Of a stretch of 30,158 nt of DNA, positions 1 to 6,343 are shown piece after piece (position 1 is the first letter of the stretch; every line of letters begins with the position of its first letter). This DNA comes from Streptomyces xanthophaeus (lineage in GTDB: Bacteria; Actinomycetota; Actinomycetes; Streptomycetales; Streptomycetaceae). The translations under genes were made by a program, and so were the position numbers. The notes under the pieces are model-generated. The model had not been told where the DNA came from, searched no databases, and saw only the letters and a list, made by a program, of their open reading frames with translations. The stretch covers positions 1 through 30,158 of the forward strand of contig NZ_JOFT01000056.1 of the NCBI RefSeq assembly GCF_000725805.1, read 5' to 3'.

Positions 1-69
1 CGAAGCCCCCCTCAGCCCCACGCCCCCCACACCACAACCCCCACCCCCACCGAAACCCCCTGGCACCCC
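1..69. other. G-poor, C-rich leader; G-quadruplex-prone on the minus strand
   Basis: The first 69 bases of the plus strand hold only about seven G and are mostly C runs. Read on the minus strand this gives seven runs of four to six G separated by short loops, including GGGGG-T-GGGGG. That fits the usual G-quadruplex pattern. It lies just upstream of the hydrolase start at 96. No coding frame is recognisable here, and the preceding gene is outside the window. Confidence 0.55.
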
Positions 70-95
70 CCGGCCCCGCGCGGCAGGATCGGGCG

Positions 96-872
96 GTGAT
101 CCTTTCTCATGATGTGGACGGGCCCGTCGGTGGCCCCGCTGTGGTCCTGTTGCACTCCTCCGTCTGTGACCGGCGCATGTGGGAGCCCCAGTGGCGGCCC
201 CTCGCCGAAGCCGGGTTCCGGGTGGTCCGTGCGGACTTCCGGACCTGTGGGGAGTCCCCCGCCGCCAGAGCCCCGTACAGCGACGAGGGTGACGTGCGGG
301 CCCTGCTGGACCACCTCGGCGTGGAGCGGGCCGCGCTGGTCGGGAGCTCCTACGGGGGCCGGGTCGCCCTGCAGGTGGCCGCGCTGCACCCGGAGCGGGT
401 CAGCTCGATGGTGCTGCTGTGCCCCGGCCGCCCCGGGCACGTGGCGGGGCCTGAGCTGCGGGAGTTCGGGGCCACCGAGGACGCCCTGCTGGAGGCGGGC
501 GACCTGGCCGGCGCGGTCGAGCTCAATGTCCGGACCTGGCTCGGGCCGGATGCCGATGCTTCGGTGCGGGACCTCGTACGGGCCATGCAGCTGGGGAACT
601 TCGAGGCCTGCCTGGCCGTCACCGAGGACCACGAGCTCCCCGAGCCCCCCGTCGACCTGGCCGCCGTCACCGCGCCCGTCCTGGCCGTCGGCGGGGCCCA
701 TGACGTGCCGGACTTCCGCCGCATCGCCGCCGAGCTCCCTGAGCTCGTCCCGGGCGCCCGCCATCAGGAGCTGCCCTGGGCGGGCCATCTGCCGTCCCTG
801 GAGCGCCCCGTGGAGGTCACGGGCCTGCTCCTGGACTTCCTGGGCCCCGGCGCCTCCTCGAACCGGAGCTGA
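96..872 (+). CDS. alpha/beta-fold hydrolase
   Basis: A 258-residue alpha/beta hydrolase, probably cytoplasmic because no signal peptide is visible. The fold is recognisable from the oxyanion-side strand VVLLHSSVCDRRMW near residue 17, the nucleophile elbow G-S-S-Y-G with Ser85, an acid in GGAHD (Asp203) and the catalytic His in WAGHLPS (His231). Together these form a Ser-Asp-His triad, and the length is normal for the family. The substrate cannot be told; esterases, lactonases and haloperoxidase-like enzymes share this layout. The start is GTG at 96 with only a weak purine stretch upstream, so the 5' end is less certain than the fold. The next gene begins one base after its stop (874), which suggests co-transcription. 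Confidence 0.85.
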   Translation: MILSHDVDGPVGGPAVVLLHSSVCDRRMWEPQWRPLAEAGFRVVRADFRTCGESPAARAPYSDEGDVRALLDHLGVERAALVGSSYGGRVALQVAALHPERVSSMVLLCPGRPGHVAGPELREFGATEDALLEAGDLAGAVELNVRTWLGPDADASVRDLVRAMQLGNFEACLAVTEDHELPEPPVDLAAVTAPVLAVGGAHDVPDFRRIAAELPELVPGARHQELPWAGHLPSLERPVEVTGLLLDFLGPGASSNRS

Positions 873-873
873 C

Positions 874-1192
874 GTGCTGCTGGCCTGGATCGCCGAGATC
901 GCCGACGACCCGCTGGTCCTGGACCCGGCCGACCGGGCCCGGGAGATGTCGGTCAACACCTGGCTGTTGTGCTGCGGCGACGGGGAGGATCCGGCGGCCC
1001 TGCCCCCGGCCGAGCTGCCCTTCGGGGCGGTTACGCCCTCTGGGGGGACCTGACCGTCATCGTCGGGGCCTTTCTCTACGACTCCCCCCCGGCCTCGTCC
1101 CGTGGGCCGAACTGCGGGAGGACCCCGCCGAGGAACCGTCCGAGCCCTTCCCCCCCCTTGCGGTCCGGGCCCTCCCCCTCACCGGGGACTGA
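874..1192 (+). pseudogene. small hypothetical protein gene broken by two 1-nt frameshifts
   Basis: A GTG at 874, one base after the hydrolase stop, opens a frame that looks coding (residues VLLAWIAEIADDPLVLDPAD, strong third-position G/C). This frame stops at 1053. The coding signal changes frame near 1024-1027 (a GGGG run) to give GYALWGDLTVIVGAFLYDSP. It changes again at the run of seven C at 1084-1090 to give GLVPWAELREDPAEEPSEPF, ending at a TGA at 1190-1192. Restoring one G and one C joins all three pieces into a single protein of about 107 residues. I do not recognise the family. Either this is a real pseudogene or the two homopolymer deletions are sequencing errors. Confidence 0.7.
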
Positions 1193-1219
1193 TGGCCCGG
1201 ACCCCACCCCACCCTTCGC

Positions 1220-1248
1220 TTGAACCTGTTCAAAAATAGGTCTACAGT
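1220..1248 (+). promoter_or_regulatory. promoter of the 1293-2902 operon
   Basis: A -35 hexamer TTGAAC (1220-1225) and a -10 hexamer TACAGT (1243-1248) are separated by exactly 17 bases. This is a good match to the principal-sigma (HrdB-type) consensus. The predicted start is near 1255, leaving a leader of about 38 bases before the ATG at 1293. The -35 box is the left half of the first palindromic operator, so a repressor bound there would block polymerase directly. Confidence 0.7.
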
Positions 1249-1278
1249 CAGTCATGCCAACGAGTTGAACACGTTCAA
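1220..1278. promoter_or_regulatory. twin palindromic operators TTGAAC-N2-GTTCAA
   Basis: Two perfect inverted repeats, TTGAAC-CT-GTTCAA (1220-1233) and TTGAAC-AC-GTTCAA (1265-1278), have identical half-sites and centres 45 bp apart. The first covers the -35 box. The second lies in the 5' leader and runs into the ribosome binding site AAGGGGG (1277-1283). A TetR-family regulator is encoded third in the same operon (2126-2902) and is the obvious candidate binder. That link is inference from position; the palindromes are directly visible. Confidence 0.75.
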
Positions 1279-1292
1279 GGGGGCTGAGGGCA

Positions 1293-1697
1293 ATGGACCT
1301 CACCGTGGTCGCGTACGTCATCTACCTGCTCATCAGCATCGGGCTCACCGTCTGGGTGGCCCGCACGCTCAGCCGTAACGGACGCGTCTTCATAGGCGAC
1401 GTCCTCCAGGGGAACGAGAAGCTCGCCGACGCCGTGAACCAGCTCCTGGTGGTCGGCTTCTACCTGGTGAACATCGGCTTCGTGACGCTCTACCTGCGCT
1501 CGACCGAGGACATACTCCAGGCCCGCGACCTCTTCGAGGCGCTGTCGGTCAAGCTCGGTGTGGTCCTGCTGGTCCTCGGCGTCATGCACCTCGGCAACGT
1601 CTGGGTGCTCAACAAGATGCGCCGCCGCGGCATCATGGAGCGCAGCCAGGTCCCGCCGGTCGCCCCCCAGGGGTGGACCGCACCGGCCGGGGTCTGA
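1293..1697 (+). CDS. small three-span integral membrane protein, unknown function
   Basis: A 134-residue protein with three clear hydrophobic segments at about residues 4-25, 48-70 and 86-108 and a short hydrophilic C-terminus rich in Pro and Arg. The segments are joined by charged loops (RTLSRNGR; RSTEDILQARD). I do not recognise a named family; such proteins are usually annotated as hypothetical membrane proteins in Streptomyces. The ATG at 1293 is supported by AAGGGGG nine bases upstream. It is the first gene of an operon: the next gene (GTG at 1701) follows after three bases, and the promoter carries two TTGAAC/GTTCAA palindromes. Expression is probably repressed until the TetR-type product is inactivated. 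Confidence 0.85.
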   Translation: MDLTVVAYVIYLLISIGLTVWVARTLSRNGRVFIGDVLQGNEKLADAVNQLLVVGFYLVNIGFVTLYLRSTEDILQARDLFEALSVKLGVVLLVLGVMHLGNVWVLNKMRRRGIMERSQVPPVAPQGWTAPAGV

Positions 1698-1700
1698 CCG

Positions 1701-2114
1701 GTGGCCCGCCCGGGAGTGGTCCGCAGCCTGACGGTCCTGTACGACGCCAACTGTCCGCTCTGCGTGCACATCAGGCACTGGCTGATGGGCCAGCACCAGA
1801 TCGTCCCGATCGCCCTGGTGCCCGCCGCGTCCGTCGAGGCGCGGCGGCGCTTCCCCCGGCTCGACCACGCGTCCACGCTGCGGGAGATCACCGTCGTCGG
1901 GGACACGGGTCACGTGTGGACGGGGACGGACGCCTTCATCATGTGCCTCTGGGCACTGACCGCACACCGGCCCAGGGCGGTGTGGCTGTCCACGCCGGCC
2001 GGCCGCCCCTTCGCCAGGGCGGCGATGTACGCGGCCTCCGCGTGGCGGCAGGCGGTGCGGACCGACGGGGTGGAGGAACCGGCTTGTGACGACCTTTGCC
2101 CCGTCCCCGGATAG
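1701..2114 (+). CDS. DCC-type thiol-disulfide oxidoreductase family protein (DUF393-like)
   Basis: A 137-residue protein. Its N-terminus, TVLYDANCPLC, carries the signature D-x-x-C-x-x-C (Asp15, Cys18, Cys21) of the DCC1-like or DUF393 family, which has a thioredoxin-like fold and presumed disulfide exchange activity. The family's later segment with a hydrophobic helix is visible (TDAFIMCLWAL near residues 76-86). No signal peptide is visible, so a cytoplasmic or membrane-peripheral location is likely. The partner is unknown; the membrane protein three bases upstream is a natural candidate. The GTG start at 1701 follows a GGGG stretch and keeps spacing tight. The product ends 11 bases before the TetR gene. 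Confidence 0.85.
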   Translation: MARPGVVRSLTVLYDANCPLCVHIRHWLMGQHQIVPIALVPAASVEARRRFPRLDHASTLREITVVGDTGHVWTGTDAFIMCLWALTAHRPRAVWLSTPAGRPFARAAMYAASAWRQAVRTDGVEEPACDDLCPVPG

Positions 2115-2125
2115 GCTCGTGCACC

Positions 2126-2902
2126 GTGACTGATCAGAAGGCTCCCAAGAGCGAGCAGACCCGCACGCTCATCCTCGAAACCGCGCTCCGTCTCTTCCAG
2201 GAGCGTGGTTTCGACAAGACGACGATGCGGGGTATCGCGAAGGAGGCCGGTGTCTCGGTCGGCAACGCCTATTACTACTTCGAATCGAAGGAACACCTGG
2301 TCCAGGGGTTCTACGACCGGATCGGCGCGGCCCATCAGGCGGCGGTCCGGCCGATCCTGGACAGCGAGACCGATCTGCAGAAGCGGCTCGCGGGCGTGCT
2401 GACGAGCTGGATGGACATCGCGGCCCCCTACCACGAGTTCGCGTCCCAGTTCTTCAAGAACGCGGCGGACCCAGAGAGTCCGCTCAGCCCGTTCTCGCCG
2501 GAATCGGAGCCTGCGCGACAGGCGGCGATCAACATCCACCGCGAGGTGCTGGCGGGGGCGAAGACGAAGGTGCCGGCCGAACTGGCCGACGTACTGCCGG
2601 AGCTGATGTGGCTCTCGCAGATGGGCCTGGTCCTCTACTGGGTCTTCGACCGTTCGCCGAACAGCGAGAAGACCCGGCGGCTCGCCGACCGCGGCGCGCA
2701 GCTGACGACGCGGGGCATCGTCCTGGCCCGGTTCCGGGTGCTGCGGCCGCTGGTGCGGGAGGTGCACGAGCTGTTCGCGGACTTCCTTCCGGGCATGGCC
2801 CAGACGGCCGTCTCGACCAAGAAGGCATCCGCCGCGTCCCGGGGCCGGGACGCGGACGAGGACCCGGCCTCGGGCCCGGGCCCGGACGCCGCCACCGCCT
2901 AG
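2126..2902 (+). CDS. TetR/AcrR-family transcriptional regulator
   Basis: A 258-residue TetR-family repressor. The N-terminal helix-turn-helix spans about residues 15-60: TRTLILETALRLFQERGF, then TTMRGIAKEAGVSVGNAYYY and FESKEHLVQGFY, close to the family consensus. The ligand-binding C-terminal half is helical, followed by an acidic Pro/Gly tail. GTG at 2126 is chosen because the codons upstream read back into the preceding gene; MTDQK-type N-termini are common in this family. It is the last gene of the 1293 operon and probably represses it through the twin palindromes at 1220-1278 (inference). Its TAG stop interlocks with the stop of the opposing gene in the shared CTAG at 2899-2902, so there is no room for a terminator. 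Confidence 0.92.
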   Translation: MTDQKAPKSEQTRTLILETALRLFQERGFDKTTMRGIAKEAGVSVGNAYYYFESKEHLVQGFYDRIGAAHQAAVRPILDSETDLQKRLAGVLTSWMDIAAPYHEFASQFFKNAADPESPLSPFSPESEPARQAAINIHREVLAGAKTKVPAELADVLPELMWLSQMGLVLYWVFDRSPNSEKTRRLADRGAQLTTRGIVLARFRVLRPLVREVHELFADFLPGMAQTAVSTKKASAASRGRDADEDPASGPGPDAATA

Positions 2903-4455
2903 AGCCAGTTGAGTTCCCACAGCCGCCAGACGCCGGTGCCGTCGGAGAGGTACTGGGCTCCGGTGACGGCCTCGCGGGACATGACGTAGTCCTTCTTCTG
3001 CCAGATCGGCACCATCGGGGCCTGCTGGGTGACCATCTTCTGGAGCTCGCGGAAGTCGGCGGCCGCCTCGCCCCGGTCCGAGAAGGACTGGGTGCGGGCG
3101 ATCAGGGCGTCGATGTTCTTGTCGGAGAAGCCGTTGTTCATGGAGGAGTCGGCGCCGACGAGCGGGGAGAGGAAGTTGTCCGCGTCGGGGAAGTCGGCGA
3201 TCCAGCCGATGGTGTAGGCATCGAACTCTCCGGCGGCGTAGGCCTTCTGGAAGTCGGTCCACTCCTCGACCGGCTTGAGGGTCAGCTGGAAGAGCCCGGT
3301 GGACTCCAGCTGCCGCTTGAGCTCCTCGGCCTCGGGGAGGTTGGCTCCGCGGGTGTTGACGCCGAGGCTGACCGGGACCGGGGTGGTGATGCCGGCGTCC
3401 TTCAGGAGCTTCTTGGCGGTGGCCCCGTTGGGCGCCGGGTAGGTGTCGAAGAACGGCGTGCCGTGTGCGGCGACGCCCGCCGGTACGAGGGAGTACAGCG
3501 GGGTGACCGTGCCCTTGTAGACGTCGGTCGCCACCTTGGAACGGTCGAGGACGGCGGCGACGGCCTGGCGCACGGCGGGTGCGGCGGTGGTGGATCCCTG
3601 GCGGACGTTGAAGACCATGGACCGGGTCTCGGTGCCGCCGGAGGCCTGGTAACGGGTGTCCTTCAGCCCCGGGTTGAGCGCCGCGAGCACCTCCGGGGGC
3701 ATCTCCCGGTGCGCGACCTCGACGTCGCGGCTCTTCCAGGCCTGGTCGAGCTGGGCCGAGTCCTTGAAGTACTTGACGGTGACCGGTACGTGGGCGGGCT
3801 TGCCCTGGCCCTTGTACGAGGCGTTCGGCTTGAGCTCGACGCTCGCGCCCTCCTTGTACCGGGAGAGCGTGTACGGGCCGGAGCCGTCGACCTTGCCGCC
3901 CTCGCGCAGGGCCTTGGCCGGGTACTTCTCCCGGTCCACGATCGAGGCGGCACCCGTGGCGATCTTGAAGGGGAAGGTGGCGTCGGGGGCGGACAGGTTG
4001 AAGGTGACCATCCGGCCGTCGGCCTTGACCGAGTCCAGGGTGTTGAAGAGGGGTGCCGGACCCTGCTCGGAGTTGATCTCCTTGATGCGGTCGAAGGAGA
4101 ACTTGACGTCCTCGGCGGTGATCGCGCGGCCGTTGGAGAACTTCACGTCGGGCCGGAGTTCGCACTGGTAGGTGGTGAGCTTGTGGCCGACGAAGTTGCA
4201 GGTGGAGGCGGCGTCGGGCGCGGGGGTGTCGGAGCCGGGCTTGATGGTCAGCAGGGCCTGGTAGACGTTGCTGAACAGGGCCCAGGAACCGGCGTCGTAC
4301 GCCCCGGCGGGGTCCAGGGAGGACAGGACGTCGCTCGTGCCGACCCGGATGGCACCGCTGCCGTTGCCGTCCTCGGGCAGCAGCTGCCAGGCGGCCGCAC
4401 CGGCCAGGCCGAGGACCAGCCCGGCCGCAATGATCTTAGAGCGGACAGACCGCAT
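2899..4455 (-). CDS. ABC-transporter solute-binding protein, family 5 (peptide/nickel type), without lipobox
   Basis: A 518-residue family-5 extracellular binding protein. Typical blocks are IRVGTSDVLSSLDPAGAYDA near the mature N-terminus, LRPDVKFSNGRAITAEDVKF, DGSGPYTLSRY, and IGWIADFPDADNFLSPL in the C-terminal half. The N-terminus MRSVRSKIIAAGLVLGLAGA is a basic-plus-hydrophobic export segment, but no Cys follows. The protein therefore cannot be lipid-anchored as most Gram-positive binding proteins are; it is either secreted or held by an uncleaved anchor. ATG at 4455 starts directly at this segment. An in-frame ATG at 4512 would add 19 hydrophilic residues in front of it and is less likely. 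No permease or ATPase gene is adjacent, so it is an orphan. The ligand is probably an oligopeptide, by family. Confidence 0.88.
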   Translation of the reverse strand: MRSVRSKIIAAGLVLGLAGAAAWQLLPEDGNGSGAIRVGTSDVLSSLDPAGAYDAGSWALFSNVYQALLTIKPGSDTPAPDAASTCNFVGHKLTTYQCELRPDVKFSNGRAITAEDVKFSFDRIKEINSEQGPAPLFNTLDSVKADGRMVTFNLSAPDATFPFKIATGAASIVDREKYPAKALREGGKVDGSGPYTLSRYKEGASVELKPNASYKGQGKPAHVPVTVKYFKDSAQLDQAWKSRDVEVAHREMPPEVLAALNPGLKDTRYQASGGTETRSMVFNVRQGSTTAAPAVRQAVAAVLDRSKVATDVYKGTVTPLYSLVPAGVAAHGTPFFDTYPAPNGATAKKLLKDAGITTPVPVSLGVNTRGANLPEAEELKRQLESTGLFQLTLKPVEEWTDFQKAYAAGEFDAYTIGWIADFPDADNFLSPLVGADSSMNNGFSDKNIDALIARTQSFSDRGEAAADFRELQKMVTQQAPMVPIWQKKDYVMSREAVTGAQYLSDGTGVWRLWELNWL

Positions 4456-4481
4456 CCCTTGAACCCCACCCTTGTACCGGA

Positions 4482-4498
4482 GACAGCGGTGCGCTGTC
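4482..4498 (-). promoter_or_regulatory. leader hairpin upstream of the solute-binding protein gene
   Basis: A perfect inverted repeat GACAGCG-GTG-CGCTGTC lies 27 bases upstream of the ATG at 4455. With a 3-base loop it could be an RNA hairpin in the leader or a protein-binding palindrome. No convincing -10/-35 pair could be fixed around it. Confidence 0.4.
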
Positions 4499-4576
4499 CG
4501 ATTACCGGTCATCCCATCACGGAATATCGGCCACCGGAAGGCTCCACATCACCGGCCCACGGGTCGTTATGCCAGG

Positions 4577-5923
4577 TCAGGCCTGATATGAGGCGAGTTC
4601 TACGACCGTGATGTCGGACGGTGCACCGACCCGGACCGGCGGCCCCCAGGCGCCCGCCCCCCGGGACACGTACAGCTGGGTGTCCCCGTACCGCTCCAGG
4701 CCGGCGACGGTGGGATTGGCGAGTTCGGCGAGGTAGTTCCCCGGCCAGAGCTGCCCGCCGTGGGTGTGTCCCGAGAGCTGGAGGTCCACGCCGTGCCGGA
4801 CGGCGTCGTGGATGACGACCGGCTGGTGCGCCAGCAGGACGGCGGCGCGCGAGCGGTCCCGGTCACCGAGGGCGGCGGCGAAGTCGGGGCCCTGCCCCTC
4901 GGTCTCGCCCGCGATGTCGTTCACGCCGGCCAGGTCGAAGTGCGGCAGTGCCCGCCGGGCGTTCTCCAGGGGGGTCAGGCCCAGCTCGCGGACGTGGTCG
5001 ATCCAGGGCTGCGCCCCGGAGAAGTACTCGTGGTTGCCGGTGACGAAGTACGCACCGTGGCGGGCGGTCAGACCGCGCAGCGGTTCGGCGGCGGACCCGA
5101 GGTCCTCGACGGTGCCGTCGACCAGGTCGCCGACGATCGCGATGAGGTCGGGCTGGGTGCGGTTCACGGCCTCGACGATGCGCCGGCTGTGGGCGCTGCC
5201 GAGGACCGGACCCAGGTGGACGTCGCTGACGACGGCGATCCGGAATCCGTGGGCCGCGCGCGGCAGCTTGGCGAGGGGCACGTGGACGCGCTTGACGCTG
5301 GGGCCGCGCAGGACCCCGTACGCCCCGTTTCCGACGGTGGCCAGCGCAACGGCCGCGGCCGCCCCGCCGACCGTGCGCGCGACGAACCGGCGGCGGCTCA
5401 GCGGCAGCCCGGGGGCGGAGTCCGCCGCGGGGCCGGAGCCCTGCGGCGCGGGAGCCGCCTCCGGTGCCGGTGCGCCCGGACCGTCCGCTGCGGGTGCGGG
5501 CGCCGGCGCCTCGGGGCCGGGCTGCGCGGCGCCGTTCGCGAGGGCCGCCACGGCCTCCACGGCGGCCGGTTCGGCCTCCGGTGCGCCCGCGGAGGGGTAC
5601 CGGTGGGCCAGACGGCGGAGCAACAGCGCGCGGATCGGCTCCGCCACCAGCATCGTCAGGGTCAGGTAGAGGAGCACCGCCAGCCAGAGGTACCCCGGCC
5701 ACGCCACCGTCTGCTGGAGCAGGAACGGGGCTCCGGCGCGGCCCGAGGTCAGGGCGGCCACAGAGAGGAGGGGCAGCGCGATGGCCAAGGCCGTGCCGAT
5801 ACGCCGGGGCAGGCCGCCGGGGACGGTGGTGTCCCGGACCAGGCGGATCCAGAGCCAGCGGTGCACGACGACCAGCAGGGCGAGGACCGCCAGCGCGACC
5901 AGGACGAAGATCACGATCTTCAT
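4577..5923 (-). CDS. membrane-anchored metallophosphoesterase (calcineurin-like, YkuE type)
   Basis: A 448-residue protein with a C-terminal metallophosphoesterase domain. The metal-binding motifs are in order: SDVHLG (Asp234, His236), GDLVDG (Asp266), GNHEY (Asn297, His298), LAHQP (His366) and GHTHGGQ (His386, His388). The N-terminal part has three hydrophobic spans (about 2-20, 42-60, 76-95). An Ala/Pro/Gly-rich linker follows (about 110-172), then SRRRF (176-180) ahead of a fourth hydrophobic stretch (about 183-203). SRRxF followed by a hydrophobic segment is typical of a Tat signal in YkuE-type phosphoesterases, but here it lies inside the protein. The catalytic domain is probably outside the cytoplasm. 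Its ATG overlaps the upstream stop as ATGA (5920-5923), so the two genes are translationally coupled. The substrate is unknown. Confidence 0.9.
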   Translation of the reverse strand: MKIVIFVLVALAVLALLVVVHRWLWIRLVRDTTVPGGLPRRIGTALAIALPLLSVAALTSGRAGAPFLLQQTVAWPGYLWLAVLLYLTLTMLVAEPIRALLLRRLAHRYPSAGAPEAEPAAVEAVAALANGAAQPGPEAPAPAPAADGPGAPAPEAAPAPQGSGPAADSAPGLPLSRRRFVARTVGGAAAAVALATVGNGAYGVLRGPSVKRVHVPLAKLPRAAHGFRIAVVSDVHLGPVLGSAHSRRIVEAVNRTQPDLIAIVGDLVDGTVEDLGSAAEPLRGLTARHGAYFVTGNHEYFSGAQPWIDHVRELGLTPLENARRALPHFDLAGVNDIAGETEGQGPDFAAALGDRDRSRAAVLLAHQPVVIHDAVRHGVDLQLSGHTHGGQLWPGNYLAELANPTVAGLERYGDTQLYVSRGAGAWGPPVRVGAPSDITVVELASYQA

Positions 5924-6222
5924 GCGCCGGCCCCCGTACCCGCGTCCCTGCCGGCGCCCGGGTCGGACGGCGCATCCGCAGGTGATCCGCGCCGCAGGGC
6001 CCGGACCCCACGCAACCCGATCACACCGACGGCCGTCCCCAGGAGAAAGGACGTCACCGCGAGGACCAGGTGCACCCAGAAGTAGGACGTGGGGTCACCC
6101 GCCGCATCGAACGCGAGGCCACTGCCGTTCTTCCACAGGTTCCGGACGAAAGACACCCAGATGACCCAGCTCCACACTCCGAAGGAGAGCAGGAACCAGG
6201 AGGCGGCACGGCTGAGTTTCAT
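5920..6222 (-). CDS. small two-span membrane protein (SCO4848-like), partner of the metallophosphoesterase
   Basis: A 100-residue protein with two hydrophobic segments (about residues 6-25 and 48-70) linked by RNLWKNGSGLAFDAAGDPTS, followed by a basic patch (RGVRALRRGS) and a low-complexity Pro/Asp/Gly tail. I recall similar small membrane proteins beside the same metallophosphoesterase in other Streptomyces, with no assigned function. The ATG at 6222 fits: the stop-start overlap with the next gene is ATGA, and a GATACT box ends six bases upstream, which would allow a leaderless or very short-leader mRNA. It is transcribed divergently from the carboxypeptidase gene at 6344. The longer upstream in-frame extension is Gly/Ala-rich and overlaps that promoter region, so it was rejected. 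Confidence 0.8.
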   Translation of the reverse strand: MKLSRAASWFLLSFGVWSWVIWVSFVRNLWKNGSGLAFDAAGDPTSYFWVHLVLAVTSFLLGTAVGVIGLRGVRALRRGSPADAPSDPGAGRDAGTGAGA

Positions 6223-6343
6223 GCCCCCAGTATCGGATTCCTCCCCGGTACGGACGCGCCGGGGTGGGCTGTCCCGGCAGTGGTTGCGCACAATTGGCCG
6301 GTCCGCGACGGCGTACAGCCCATCGGGATGTACTTTCACCTGC

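Noticed and set aside
1910..4165. Long open frame on the minus strand across the TetR and binding-protein genes
   Set aside because: Arg/Pro/Gly-rich shadow of real genes, with no family match and no start site. High GC keeps stop codons rare in off frames.
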